This document shows positions 7,912 to 17,543 of a stretch of 64,000 nt of DNA, one piece after another (the first letter of the stretch is position 1; each line of letters opens with the position of its first letter). Position numbers and translations under genes: made by a program. The stretch is from the NCBI RefSeq assembly GCF_000826065.2, contig NZ_LN623539.1:124001-188000 (forward strand). The letters run 5' to 3'. This DNA is from Tessaracoccus massiliensis. Its GTDB lineage: Bacteria; Actinomycetota; Actinomycetes; Propionibacteriales; Propionibacteriaceae. Below the pieces are notes generated by a model. That model saw nothing but the letters and a program-made list of their open reading frames with translations, was not told the DNA's origin and ran no database searches.

Positions 7912-9771
7912 ATGGGCATGGGGACTCAAGAAGCGAGCACAGGTATGACAAGCACGTCTACAAACAACGGCTTCGGTAAGAGTCTCTACCGAGTTCCCGT
8001 TTTGTGGCGGCGAATCGCGTTGATATCTTGGGACGCCTTTGCTTGGGTTATCGCCCTGCTTTTCTTCACCCTCATCCGCTACGATCTCGGGCTCTCCAGC
8101 ACCCAGTGGCGCATGGCGCTCCTCTACACGGGGGCCGCTGTGGTGGCCCAAGTCCTTGCCGGCCTCTTCACCCAGCACTATCTAGGGCGGAGCAAGATCG
8201 GCAGCTTCACCGAAGCCACGTGGGCGGGTGCCATCGTGCTCGTCATCGCTGTTGTGCTCGCCCTCGTCTTCGGCGTGATCAGCTCGGACATTCCGCGCGG
8301 CATCACTCTGGGCGTTCCACCCGTTGCTCTTCTCGCCATGGCCGCAGCGCGCTGGCTGTTCCGCAGCATGGTGGATGCCCGCCCCCGGAACGCCCGGGCC
8401 GACGCGATCCCAGCCATCGTCTATGGAGCCGGTAACGCGGGCTACCAGGTTGCGCAGCTGATGGATCTGGCCGAGGAGCCGCCCTTCCACATCGTCGGAT
8501 TCGTCGACGACGACAAGGGCAAACGTCACCTTCGCATTCGCGGCGCACGGGTACTGGGCCGCGGCAAGGATCTGGTCCAAGTGGCCCGCGAGACTGGTGC
8601 GGAAGCGGTCATTTTGGCCATCTCCTCAGCGAGCCCCAAGCTGATCACGAAACTGAACGAAACGGCCCGCGCCAACAATCTTGATCTCATGGTCATTCCC
8701 CCCCTGCGCGAAATGGTGGGTGGGCAAATGACGATCGGCTCGCTGCGCCACCTCAATGTGGCTGATCTTTTGGGCCGCCGTCCAATCCGTACCGATTTGA
8801 GCGCCATCGCCGATTACATCACCGGCAAGGTGGTGCTCGTCACAGGCGCCGGCGGATCAATCGGCTCGGAACTCGCCGTTCAGGTGAACCGCCTCGGTCC
8901 CTCGAAGCTTGTGCTTCTGGACCGCGACGAATCCGCCCTTCACGGCGTCCAACTCGCCATCTATGGCAACGGCCTGCTCGACACCGACGACATGGTGCTG
9001 TGCGACATCCGCGACGAAGACGCCCTTCGCGAGATCTTCCAGACGCACCGCCCCGAGGTCGTCTTCCACGCGGCTGCACTCAAGCACCTCCCAATGCTCG
9101 AGCGGTTCCCCTTCGAAGGATGGAAGACCAACGTCCTGGGCACCCGCAACGTTCTGCGCATGGCTCACGAGGTTGGCGTTAAGCGCTTCGTGAACATCTC
9201 CACAGACAAGGCAGCCGCTGCCACCAGCGTGCTGGGGCGGACCAAGCGCCTCGCCGAACGCCTCACGGCGTGGTATGCCAACGGATACCAGGTCCCCTAC
9301 CTGTCGGTTCGCTTCGGCAACGTCTTGGGCTCGCGGGGCTCGGTTCTGATCTCCTTCCGCACGCAGATTGAGCAGGGTGGCCCCGTGACGGTGACCCACC
9401 CAGACGTGACGCGATACTTCATGACCATCCCCGAAGCGTGCGAGCTGGTGCTGCAGGCTGGAGCGATCGGAGAGCCCGGCGACGTCCTGGTGTTGGACAT
9501 GGGCGAGCCGGTCAAGATCGTTGATGTCGCCAAGCGCATGATCGCCGAGTCAGGCAAGGACATCTCCATCAAGTTCACTGGGCTTCGCGAGGGCGAGAAG
9601 ATGCACGAAGTGCTCTTCAGCAACCAAGAGACTGGCCAATCTAGCCGGCACCCCCTTATCAGCGAAGTTTACGTACCACCACTTAACCCAGCATATCTAG
9701 CTCCAGAACTTGATTCCGATGAAGTGCTCGGGATCTTGGACACTGAACCGACGCTCTTCCTCAGGCCATAG
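7912..9771 (+). CDS. Membrane UDP-sugar 4,6-dehydratase (CapD/WbpM/PglF family)
   Basis: 619 residues. The N-terminal part (about 25-155) has four hydrophobic segments; next comes a CoA-binding-like Rossmann domain (YGAGNAGYQVAQL), then an extended SDR domain from about 300. Motifs: TGAGGSIGSEL nucleotide loop, the STDKAA catalytic stretch, and VLGRTKR in place of the Tyr-containing YxxxK, as expected in this family, which uses a non-Tyr residue. It should convert UDP-GlcNAc to a 4-keto-6-deoxy sugar at the membrane, the first step toward bacillosamine-type 4-amino sugars; the DegT aminotransferase at 18149 would act next. Start is uncertain: ATGs at 7912, 7918 and 7945 all lack a strong ribosome site. 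Confidence 0.88.
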   Translation: MGMGTQEASTGMTSTSTNNGFGKSLYRVPVLWRRIALISWDAFAWVIALLFFTLIRYDLGLSSTQWRMALLYTGAAVVAQVLAGLFTQHYLGRSKIGSFTEATWAGAIVLVIAVVLALVFGVISSDIPRGITLGVPPVALLAMAAARWLFRSMVDARPRNARADAIPAIVYGAGNAGYQVAQLMDLAEEPPFHIVGFVDDDKGKRHLRIRGARVLGRGKDLVQVARETGAEAVILAISSASPKLITKLNETARANNLDLMVIPPLREMVGGQMTIGSLRHLNVADLLGRRPIRTDLSAIADYITGKVVLVTGAGGSIGSELAVQVNRLGPSKLVLLDRDESALHGVQLAIYGNGLLDTDDMVLCDIRDEDALREIFQTHRPEVVFHAAALKHLPMLERFPFEGWKTNVLGTRNVLRMAHEVGVKRFVNISTDKAAAATSVLGRTKRLAERLTAWYANGYQVPYLSVRFGNVLGSRGSVLISFRTQIEQGGPVTVTHPDVTRYFMTIPEACELVLQAGAIGEPGDVLVLDMGEPVKIVDVAKRMIAESGKDISIKFTGLREGEKMHEVLFSNQETGQSSRHPLISEVYVPPLNPAYLAPELDSDEVLGILDTEPTLFLRP

Positions 9772-9775
9772 TTCA

Positions 9776-11251
9776 TCACCGACGGCCAAATCGTCGGTTT
9801 GCGAGGGCATCTCGGACAAGCTGAACCGAGCCCTTTAGGTGATCACGGGTCGCCTGCGCTGCCACCAGCGGAACGAGCATCGCTACAGTACCAACCAGCA
9901 CACCGATCAGGATCGCTGGCGCTCCGCTCAAGGCTGGCGCGACTGATCGAACGACAACCCAGCAGGCAGCCCCACCCAACAGGGCGGAAGCTATGATCCA
10001 GGTCCCCTGGACGAGGAACTTGCGGACCGGAAGGCCAGTGGTTCGCCCAAGCCAGAAAAGGCTAATTGGCCAGCCTGCAGCGAGTCCGAGCGCGTAGCCC
10101 CACGCCACTCCAGTCAAACCAAAGAAGGACCCCGCGATGAGAAACAAGACGGAAAGTGGCTTGGTGACGAGATCACACTGGAGCAACTGTTTGCTTTGCT
10201 GGTTGGCGATGAACCCCCACCAGGCTACTGTTCCGAGCGATGACGCCAGCCCACCTACTGCCAAGACCTGAAACACAGGAATGGTTGGCCCCCAACCAGC
10301 GCCAAGCGCGAGAGGGATCAACTCCTCGGCGGAACCAGCTGCCATAGCGAAGATCCAAGCCATTGCAGCTCCGATAACAAACTGCACCCTGAGAAGAATG
10401 GGAGCGTAGGCACGTCCCTCGTTCTGCGCCTTGTTCATGAGCGGCACCGCCACATGTACGAGAGGCGAAACAAGCCTCGAGGCTGGCGCCTGCAAGAGTT
10501 GATACCCTCGGTTGTAGTAGCCCAATGGGAGGGCTCCCAGCCTCGTGCCCAGAATGAAGGTATGGGCATTATTCTGCAGAAAACTCATGGCATACGCCGC
10601 CCCGTACTGTGCTCCAGCGCGAAACATTGCCGCCGATCCATGGCCACGCCTTGGGCGGCTCGGCAGCCAGCGTGTAGCGACTATGCGAAGCAAGAGCAGG
10701 ACAGCCGCCGCAACCAATTGTTGAGCGACAAGCGCCCAGTAACCGGCCCCGGCCAGCGCCAAGACAATCGCAGCCCCAAGCCCAGCGGCCTGCGAAGCGA
10801 CATCAGTCCCTACCATCGCTTTGTAACGCAGCTCCCGCGCCAGCCGAACTTGTAGTTGAGCACCAATCCCGGTGATGACAACGACAAGGGCCATCAATGG
10901 AACGAGGTGCGCAAGGCGCGGCTCTGAGTACAGGGCCACAATTGCGGGAGTTGATAGCGCTAACCCTCCGCCAGCCACAATCGCGAGGGATACGCTCATC
11001 CAAAACAGATTGGATGCCTGCTGGTTGGTCAACTCCCGGGCATGAAGCGCAACGGTGGGCATCCCTGAGTCCCTCAATAGACTTCCCAAAGTCACAAAAA
11101 CCGCGACCATCGCTAGGAGGCCAAAGTCCTCAGGCCTAATCAGCCGAGACAGAACGACCACAGCTACGAACTGGATAACAGCGACCGCTGCACTCCCCAG
11201 CACAACTACAGCGCCTCCACGTGCACCGCTCGCTTGCTTTTCAGTCGCCAT
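9776..11251 (-). CDS. Polysaccharide flippase, Wzx/MOP superfamily
   Basis: 491 residues with about 12-14 hydrophobic segments and the arrangement of the MOP (Wzx, MATE-like) exporters. The opening GGAVVVLGSAAVAVIQF and LIRPEDFGLLAMV (loop after TM2) are typical of Wzx/LPS-biosynthesis flippases. It would move undecaprenyl-diphosphate-linked repeat units across the cytoplasmic membrane. Its ATG abuts the TAG of the polymerase gene, so the two are co-transcribed and translationally coupled, a usual Wzx/Wzy pairing. It converges with the dehydratase, leaving only 4 bases between the stops. Substrate not deducible. Confidence 0.85.
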   Translation of the reverse strand: MATEKQASGARGGAVVVLGSAAVAVIQFVAVVVLSRLIRPEDFGLLAMVAVFVTLGSLLRDSGMPTVALHARELTNQQASNLFWMSVSLAIVAGGGLALSTPAIVALYSEPRLAHLVPLMALVVVITGIGAQLQVRLARELRYKAMVGTDVASQAAGLGAAIVLALAGAGYWALVAQQLVAAAVLLLLRIVATRWLPSRPRRGHGSAAMFRAGAQYGAAYAMSFLQNNAHTFILGTRLGALPLGYYNRGYQLLQAPASRLVSPLVHVAVPLMNKAQNEGRAYAPILLRVQFVIGAAMAWIFAMAAGSAEELIPLALGAGWGPTIPVFQVLAVGGLASSLGTVAWWGFIANQQSKQLLQCDLVTKPLSVLFLIAGSFFGLTGVAWGYALGLAAGWPISLFWLGRTTGLPVRKFLVQGTWIIASALLGGAACWVVVRSVAPALSGAPAILIGVLVGTVAMLVPLVAAQATRDHLKGSVQLVRDALANRRFGRR

Positions 11252-12706
11252 CTAGATCGCTCTTTGGTGGGCACGTGAGGCACTGCGGGTGCGCTTCGGC
11301 TCATTGGACAATCGTTGGTTCAGCATCGCGACCAATGCGATTGCAGACACCCCAACCAACGTGCTAGGAGCGACAATTGCACTGACAAACCCAGTTGCTG
11401 ATCCCCTGGGAGACCAGAGGATGCTCTGAATTGCGATGAAGCGCACCGCATCGGCGACTACTGAGGATCCGCCCGCTCGATCAACCCAAGCGATCAATAG
11501 TCCGATGACGATCGAAACCACCAATACCCCGCCGAAGCCAAAGTCGACGAAAGCCTCTGCAATGTAGGACGAACCCGTTGCCTGCCCATCCAAGTATCGC
11601 TGGCCAAGGACGAGGTAAGACAGTGAGTGGCTGAGCGAACCGCCTTCCATGGCGCGCGTAACAGAGTTGCCCTCGAAGACTGTCTGCCCAGCAATCCGGG
11701 CTGGTATACCCCTGTGCAAGAACTCAAGGAGATACTGTTGCTCCGGCAGAGCGTCCCCGTAAAGCGCAACGTTCTCCAGAACCTTGACAGTGACTCCTTG
11801 CCCATGAAAAAACTCAGGCACGGCCGACAGAGAGAACCCCGAGGCATTGCCGACACCACGCCACGACTCCAGGCCCGCGAAGAGCACCAGCAGTAGCGGT
11901 AAGAGCAGCAACGCCGGCAGCACACGTCTCCGAGTCACCCACGGGTCTTCGGGAGTGATTCGGTTACGGACCAACCCATAGCACAAAAGAAACAGCAAAA
12001 GGACGGCGAGTTCTGCGCGTCGCCCGGTCAACAGGTGAAGGCCTGAGTACATGCCCCATAACACGAGCGGCACGAGAGCCGTGCGCAGTCGCGGCATCGT
12101 TGCCAAATAGATTGCGAAGGCGACGGCGGCGAGTTCGGAGCTATACGTCAGAACAGTTCCGACGACCCCCCCCTGACTGGCAGCAAAGCTCTCCGTATAG
12201 GTCGCCGCATACGAACTCGAGCGGACAAACAGCACGTCTAGTACCACGGACACGATCGCGAGAGGCACGGTGAGAGCAAATGCAAGCAAAGCAGCCGATC
12301 GCACGCTTTCACGCGAGATCAGGGCTCCACGAGACGCGTCTGCCGCGAGCATCGACGCTGCAACTCTAGAGTCAGGTGGGCGCCTCCGAGCAACAATGGG
12401 GAGGAAGTATCCCACAGCCAAGCCAAGGAGGCTGATGACCAACATGGCCGAGATCAGGGCATGCGCCTCCTCCGAGACCTGTGGGGGACTGAGCTTGAAC
12501 ACCCGTTCAAAAGTGTCGTAGGTCATGAGGAACAGAAAGAAGCAAAGCAAAAACCCTGCGAAGAAGGGGCGTTGCGTCAGTCTCGACAGGGCTACAAAAA
12601 GGAGATTCATCCAGCAGAAGAGGACGAGGGACCAGACGCCCGTGGCCCCCGACGCCAAAACCAGCACGCCCAAGATCAGGTTGGCCGCCAGCCACACAAG
12701 GGCCAT
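11252..12706 (-). CDS. Polytopic membrane protein, probable Wzy-type polysaccharide polymerase
   Basis: 484 residues, about 11-12 predicted membrane segments with one larger periplasmic loop of about 100 residues (from LESWRGVGN to NSVTRAMEGGS), the general layout of O-antigen/EPS polymerases. Sequence conservation in Wzy is low, so the call rests on topology plus its position directly before the flippase. It would join lipid-linked repeats on the outer membrane face. The ATG is preceded by AGGAGG at good spacing, and a promoter with 17-base spacing lies upstream. Codons are less GC-biased than outside the island. Confidence 0.7.
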   Translation of the reverse strand: MALVWLAANLILGVLVLASGATGVWSLVLFCWMNLLFVALSRLTQRPFFAGFLLCFFLFLMTYDTFERVFKLSPPQVSEEAHALISAMLVISLLGLAVGYFLPIVARRRPPDSRVAASMLAADASRGALISRESVRSAALLAFALTVPLAIVSVVLDVLFVRSSSYAATYTESFAASQGGVVGTVLTYSSELAAVAFAIYLATMPRLRTALVPLVLWGMYSGLHLLTGRRAELAVLLLFLLCYGLVRNRITPEDPWVTRRRVLPALLLLPLLLVLFAGLESWRGVGNASGFSLSAVPEFFHGQGVTVKVLENVALYGDALPEQQYLLEFLHRGIPARIAGQTVFEGNSVTRAMEGGSLSHSLSYLVLGQRYLDGQATGSSYIAEAFVDFGFGGVLVVSIVIGLLIAWVDRAGGSSVVADAVRFIAIQSILWSPRGSATGFVSAIVAPSTLVGVSAIALVAMLNQRLSNEPKRTRSASRAHQRAI

Positions 12707-12738
12707 CGGGCCACCTCCTACCGGCTTGAAGCCACCCT

Positions 12739-12767
12739 ATCATAGCCCCTGCGAGCCAACTTGTGAA
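12739..12767 (-). promoter_or_regulatory. Predicted promoter for the polymerase-flippase operon
   Basis: On the reverse strand TTCACA (12767-12762) is followed after exactly 17 bases by TATGAT (12744-12739), a near-consensus -10, about 33 bases before the polymerase ATG. It lies in the 102-base gap shared with the divergent glycosyltransferase. Confidence 0.55.
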
Positions 12768-12808
12768 AGACTGAGCCACTGACCCGCACGGCCCAAAAGG
12801 AGATGTAC

Positions 12809-13921
12809 GTGTCGATGAAACCAAGACTACTCATGGGTGGGATGACCGCCAACCGTGGCGGCAAAGAGGCATTCATGATGAACGTCTTCACCGCACTCAG
12901 CGATGACTTCTCGTTCCACTTCTTGGCCGATCAGGATGTCGCGATTGGGGCTGAGATCCTATCCTCGGGCGGGACAATCCATCACATTACTCCCCGAGGA
13001 CGCCACCCCTTGGCCTATTTGCGAGACATCAACGCTGTCATCGCGACAGGAGGGTTTGAAGCAATCTGGTTGAACCAAACAGTCGTCAACTCCATCGAAC
13101 CCCTTCTGGTGGCCAGCTCCCACAAAGTCCCGATCAGGATCCTTCACAGTCATTCGAGCCAGAATATGGGCAGCCCGCTTACCGGACTGCTCCACGCGGC
13201 ACAACGTCATGTGGCCCCATATGTCGCCAACCGTCTCTTTGCGTGCTCGGAACCGGCGGCCCAGTGGTTCTACGGTAAAAGGCAATATACTTTCATCCCC
13301 AACGCCATCGACGCCGACCACTTCCAATTCAACCCACCACAGCGCTTGGGCGTCAGAAGGAATCTGGCGATCCCAGCGTCAGCACTTGTTCTTTCGCACG
13401 TAGCACGGATGGGGCCAGAGAAGAACCATTCCTTCAGCCTTGAAGTACTTAGTGCTCTGCGCAACCGCAACATCGATGCGCATCTTGTGCTGGTTGGCGA
13501 TGGAGCGGGCCGGAAACAGCTTGAGGAACTTGCTTCCCGAGAGGGCATCGCGCGTTTCGTACACTTCGTTGGCATGCAGCCCGACGTAGCCCCGTATCTC
13601 GACGCGTCGGACGTCTCAGTATTGCCTTCTACATTCGAAGGCCTCCCGTTCACTGTGATCGAGGCCCAGGCAGCAGGTCTGCCGGTACTCGTATCAGACG
13701 TCGTCACACGCGAAGCCGCTGCCTCCAGCACCGTGGAGTTCCTACCCCTCAGTTCAGGGCCGGACCACTGGGCAGACCGTGCTGTAAAGGCCGCGCGAAA
13801 GGGAAGGAACCCAAACCCACACCCTCTCCGCAGCACGGCCTTTGACCTCAAGAACAGCCGGCATTTCCTGCTAGATGCGATCTACGCGTCAGATAGCAGT
13901 TCGGCGACGAAACTTCGGTAG
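12809..13921 (+). CDS. Glycosyltransferase, GT4 family (GT-B fold)
   Basis: 370 residues. The C-terminal GT4 domain shows HVARMGPEKNHSFSLEVL and then HLVLVGDGAGRKQLEELA and VLPSTFEGLPFTVIEAQAAG, the E-x7-E motif that binds the nucleotide sugar. The N-terminal half begins MKPRLLMGGMTANRGGKEAF, where the glycine loop reads NRGGKE. The GTG at 12809 is favoured because AAGGAG ends 6 bases before it; ATGs at 12803 and 12815 are too close or too far. It transfers a sugar onto the lipid-linked repeat in the cytoplasm. It is the lone forward gene here; its 3' end overlaps the next, convergent glycosyltransferase by 40 bases. Confidence 0.85.
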   Translation: MSMKPRLLMGGMTANRGGKEAFMMNVFTALSDDFSFHFLADQDVAIGAEILSSGGTIHHITPRGRHPLAYLRDINAVIATGGFEAIWLNQTVVNSIEPLLVASSHKVPIRILHSHSSQNMGSPLTGLLHAAQRHVAPYVANRLFACSEPAAQWFYGKRQYTFIPNAIDADHFQFNPPQRLGVRRNLAIPASALVLSHVARMGPEKNHSFSLEVLSALRNRNIDAHLVLVGDGAGRKQLEELASREGIARFVHFVGMQPDVAPYLDASDVSVLPSTFEGLPFTVIEAQAAGLPVLVSDVVTREAAASSTVEFLPLSSGPDHWADRAVKAARKGRNPNPHPLRSTAFDLKNSRHFLLDAIYASDSSSATKLR

Positions 13922-15141
13922 TTATCCGAGGCACTATAAGACTTCTCCCATTGAGTGCGAGCTTGTCGGCACATCTCCTGCCAGCGATCATCAGGCAAGA
14001 TCGCAAGCCGATGGATCGCCTCAGCTATCGCGTGGGGCTCTGGGTCACTTGGCAAGAGAACGCCGTTGACTCCATCGACCACGATCTCTCCGACCCCACC
14101 CACATCGGTCGCAACGACTGGCACGCCAAAGGAGCTAGCTTCCATCATTGAAACTGGGACTCCTTCCGACGAGCTCACATTCACTAAGACGTCGAAAGCA
14201 CCCGCCGCATAGGCCGCGAGGACCTCGCTGTTCGCACGGTGCCCCATGAATCTCCAAGAGACCTTGCCATCCAAGAGACTCTCGGCCAGCGCGACAATCT
14301 CGCCTTCCACCGGCCCCGCCCCGAAGTGAGCCCATTCGACCTCTCCGTCAGGCAGCTCAGCAAGTGCCCTGACAATCAACTCGACGCGTTTGACTGGGAC
14401 CAAGGTGGAACACGACACAATACGAAGCGGCCCACCGGAGCGCCGCCTCGGAAACGCGCCAGGGAGGTCACTGGTGCCGAGTCGCGATACGGCCATTTTC
14501 CCAGCATGTTGCGGGTGGCGCCCCTGAAGATACTTCAGCCCATGATCCGCGACCAAATAGATCCTATCCAGGCATCTTCCAACCGTGATATCGCGCATTG
14601 GAATATAGGAATTATCCGCGAACTCCTCATACAAGTCAGCTCGATGGGCACGTGCCACACGATGCGCCTTCAGTCCGAGCCTTCGTCTCACCACTTCGGC
14701 CAGATAGGGCTGATACGCCATCCTATAGGAGTAGAGGACAACACTGTCGTCGTCAAACAAACTCGAAGAAGCAACCAACTTGCTGACGACCTGCCGTGCC
14801 TCATCAAGTGCTCGGCTCAGGAATACGAGCAACTGGATGAGCCGGCCAACAGTAAAGCGGTGGGCTTTGAAAAGATGAATAACCTCCCGATAGAAGTCCC
14901 TATTGCCAAGCACGCGAACAGCCCTGAGCGCGTAATAGATCTTCGACCTGAAAGGGATGCGGTGAACCTGAATCTTAGGATCAAGCCCCTTCAGTCGATC
15001 GCTAGTAACATCTGGGCGCACAGAAAGGGAAAAAATGTGGACCTGATCGAAAGCAGTCAGATACTCACATTCTGTCTCCAGAAAGGGCTCCCAGGACGAA
15101 AACGGAAACTGATTCGCAAAAAGCAAGAGAACTTTACTCAT
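13882..15141 (-). CDS. Glycosyltransferase, GT4 family, last gene of the long reverse operon
   Basis: 419 residues with a GT-B layout. N-terminal acceptor domain starts MSKVLLLFANQFPFSSWEPF; the C-terminal donor domain contains LRIVSCSTLVPVKRVELIV, EWAHFGAGPVEGEI, and SSSEGVPVSMMEASSFGVPV with the paired glutamates. It is the most promoter-distal gene of the operon that starts with the BY-kinase at 20772, its ATG overlapping the ATP-grasp stop by 8 bases. Its end overlaps the convergent glycosyltransferase by 40 bases. Donor and acceptor unknown. Confidence 0.83.
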   Translation of the reverse strand: MSKVLLLFANQFPFSSWEPFLETECEYLTAFDQVHIFSLSVRPDVTSDRLKGLDPKIQVHRIPFRSKIYYALRAVRVLGNRDFYREVIHLFKAHRFTVGRLIQLLVFLSRALDEARQVVSKLVASSSLFDDDSVVLYSYRMAYQPYLAEVVRRRLGLKAHRVARAHRADLYEEFADNSYIPMRDITVGRCLDRIYLVADHGLKYLQGRHPQHAGKMAVSRLGTSDLPGAFPRRRSGGPLRIVSCSTLVPVKRVELIVRALAELPDGEVEWAHFGAGPVEGEIVALAESLLDGKVSWRFMGHRANSEVLAAYAAGAFDVLVNVSSSEGVPVSMMEASSFGVPVVATDVGGVGEIVVDGVNGVLLPSDPEPHAIAEAIHRLAILPDDRWQEMCRQARTQWEKSYSASDNYRSFVAELLSDA

Positions 15142-16339
15142 GCTGAGCAGCCTTCAATTCGATACGATAAGCCTCTAGCGCGTTGTCCATACGCAGCCGG
15201 GCTTGCTCCTCAGAGGCACCGGTGGTCATGATTTGACCCACACAATGACCCGAGTGACTAAACCCTTCTAGCACGTCGCCCGCAGTCTTGAAAAGCACGA
15301 TCTCCGCGGAAGGTTCCTTACTCTTGTCCACCACCACCCTGCCGATTGTCCCATGCAACTCAGGCTCGGCCAGCATCCGGACGACAACATGCGGAGCGGC
15401 TACAGCACCCCAATCGACTTGGGGGGAAAGACCCATGGCGACTTGGGCCAGAACCTCATAGTAATCGATGCCAAAGTACGCGGACACCATCTCTGGGAGG
15501 CCGTTGGCACCAACACGGCCTGATAGCTCGATTACGAAGACCTCATCGCCACGAACAATTAGGTCAACATTCACCGCACAGTTGTCCAAACAGACGGCCC
15601 GTATTGCCGCGACAATCTGTTCATGTGCCGAGGCTTGCAGCTCCGCGGAGAGACTACACGGCACTGAATGCTCGATCGGGATGGCAGTCGCTGCCTGAAA
15701 CACCCCATCGTCGTGCAGCAGCACGAAAACGATCTGGCCATCGACGACAAGAGCTTGAGCCCCGAACTCCAGACCCTCGATGAATTCTTCAACAATTACG
15801 GACTTCCGGCTCGACTGACTGGAGGCATATAGGAAAGCTGCTTCGAGGGAAGCACGTTCACGCACGACAGCAATGCCCTTACTACCCTGCAGATCCGTAG
15901 CCTTAACGATAACCGGCATCTGAAGTTCTGATACCGCACTCATCAGTTGCTCAACGCTGGCGACCACTGAAAACCTTGCGGTGTTGACCCCGCCGCGCAC
16001 CAATGATTGCTTCATCAGTGTCTTGTCACCACAAATCGCTGCAGTTTCAGTAGTCAATCCCGGAAGATTCCGTGCCTCACAGAGTGCCGCGAGTGCGTCG
16101 AGTCCAGTGTCCGCGCAAGAGGTTGCTACCCCAGAGATCGCATACGCTTCCGCAGCGACCCGCACTGCCTCAGGGTTAGAAATGTCTGCATGCAAGACTT
16201 CGTCAGCCAACTCCAGCCCAGGGGCTGACTGCGAGGGCAACGATGCCACTAGGGTACGCATTCCCAGATTCCGCGAGGCCCTAATCAGCCCCACTTGTCC
16301 TCGACCAGCACCGAGAACCAGCATCGCGCCTTGTTTCAT
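15134..16339 (-). CDS. ATP-grasp carboxylate-amine ligase in glycan operon (second of a pair)
   Basis: 401 residues. Preceding Rossmann-like domain (GAMLVLGAGRGQVGLIRA, 1-110), then the ATP-grasp fold: PVIVKATDLQGSKGI (flexible lysine loop), SVIVEEFIEGLEFGAQALV, NVDLIVRGDEVFVIELSGR with metal-binding acidic residues and the R-x-G-A-N-G stretch. ATP-grasp enzymes of this biotin-carboxylase-like class ligate a carboxylate to an amine or thiol through an acyl phosphate. It overlaps the preceding ATP-grasp gene in an ATGA. In this setting a likely job is putting an amino acid or other carboxylate on an amino sugar, but that is inference; the substrate cannot be read. Confidence 0.8.
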   Translation of the reverse strand: MKQGAMLVLGAGRGQVGLIRASRNLGMRTLVASLPSQSAPGLELADEVLHADISNPEAVRVAAEAYAISGVATSCADTGLDALAALCEARNLPGLTTETAAICGDKTLMKQSLVRGGVNTARFSVVASVEQLMSAVSELQMPVIVKATDLQGSKGIAVVRERASLEAAFLYASSQSSRKSVIVEEFIEGLEFGAQALVVDGQIVFVLLHDDGVFQAATAIPIEHSVPCSLSAELQASAHEQIVAAIRAVCLDNCAVNVDLIVRGDEVFVIELSGRVGANGLPEMVSAYFGIDYYEVLAQVAMGLSPQVDWGAVAAPHVVVRMLAEPELHGTIGRVVVDKSKEPSAEIVLFKTAGDVLEGFSHSGHCVGQIMTTGASEEQARLRMDNALEAYRIELKAAQHE

Positions 16340-17529
16340 GATCCACCCTCCTGCTCAACGCCCCGAATCAGCCTGAGAACGCGGTCAGCATTCGCCTCAG
16401 CTTCTTGGCGAGTGTCAGCCCCCACTATCACATGTCCAAGCCGATCCACACTGCTTCGAATCTGCCGCTGGTCATGCGTACTCTCAATGTGGATCGCTTC
16501 CACGCCAGGGATCCGTTGGAGTTCTTCAATCGCCCGAGGTTCTGCGATGTCCGGCGACAGCGCAGCAAGAAAACGAATGGCGCTAGCGCGGTCGAACCGC
16601 CGGTCAAGCTGCGGCTCGAGACCAAGGCTGATCTCGACCAGTGCCTCAACCATATCTACGCCCGTGGAAAGTGACACCAGATGGGAGGTGATGAAATCGC
16701 CACCCAACCGCGCACCAATCTCGATCATTCTAGGCCCGTCAGAGGTCACCATCATTTCGGCGTGGACTGCACAGTGATCGAGGCCCAATGCCTGCACACT
16801 CAAAACAACTAGGCGCTGGATCTTTTCCAACATGTGCACCCCGACCGCGGATGGCTGAGTGTGCCCCATCTCTACGAAATGCGGTGGCCCCGTTGTGATC
16901 TTGTCCGTGACAGCCACCACGTGTACGCGGCCATGAATTACGAACCCCTCAACACTAACCTCTTGTCCCTGCAGATACTCCTGCGCGATGACTCGGCCAT
17001 CTCGGCTCGAGGCCATGGAGTAATCGAACGCCTCCCTAAGTCCGGAAAGATCATGGAGCAACTTGACCCCACGGCTCCCAGAACTGTCCACCGGCTTGAG
17101 GATGAACGGCACGGGCCATGCGTCAATGGCTCGTCGCAACTCCTCTTCAGAGCTGCAGACAGCGGCCCTCGGAGCTGGGACCGAGAATCGATTGAAGGCC
17201 TCAGCCATGAGGCCCTTGTCGGTAGCGGCATAGGCCGACGCACGCGAAGGTCCAGGCAAGCCTAGAGCTTCGCACACCGCCGCTACTGACCGCATGGGAA
17301 GGTCTGTTCCCATAGTTAGCACTCCAGACGGCCGGAACTGGGCTGCAACGGCCACAACGCCATCTGAATCGGTCGTGCTCACCTCGAAGAATTGATCAGC
17401 GACGCTTGCGCCAACAGCCTGAGAATTCTGGTCGACAGCCCCAACGATGTAACCCATTCGCTGTGCAGTCTCGATCGCTGGCAATTGTAGCGTCGATGCT
17501 CCGATCACAAGGACTCTAAGTGGCTCCAC
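16336..17529 (-). CDS. ATP-grasp carboxylate-amine ligase in glycan operon (first of a pair)
   Basis: 397 residues, same architecture as the protein encoded next: Rossmann-like start LRVLVIGASTLQLPAIETA, central PFILKPVDSSGSRGVKLLH and VIAQEYLQGQEVSVEGFVI, then HAEMMVTSDGPRMIEIGAR with the acidic metal ligands and ARLGGDFI. A C-terminal extension of about 80 residues (EPRAIEELQRIPGVEAIHIE) resembles that of amino-acid/dipeptide ligases. The two proteins are clearly related but well diverged, so they may act in sequence on different substrates. It lies 14 bases after the phosphoglycosyltransferase stop in the reverse operon. Confidence 0.8.
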   Translation of the reverse strand: MEPLRVLVIGASTLQLPAIETAQRMGYIVGAVDQNSQAVGASVADQFFEVSTTDSDGVVAVAAQFRPSGVLTMGTDLPMRSVAAVCEALGLPGPSRASAYAATDKGLMAEAFNRFSVPAPRAAVCSSEEELRRAIDAWPVPFILKPVDSSGSRGVKLLHDLSGLREAFDYSMASSRDGRVIAQEYLQGQEVSVEGFVIHGRVHVVAVTDKITTGPPHFVEMGHTQPSAVGVHMLEKIQRLVVLSVQALGLDHCAVHAEMMVTSDGPRMIEIGARLGGDFITSHLVSLSTGVDMVEALVEISLGLEPQLDRRFDRASAIRFLAALSPDIAEPRAIEELQRIPGVEAIHIESTHDQRQIRSSVDRLGHVIVGADTRQEAEANADRVLRLIRGVEQEGGS

Positions 17530-17543
17530 AGCAACCCCTCCAA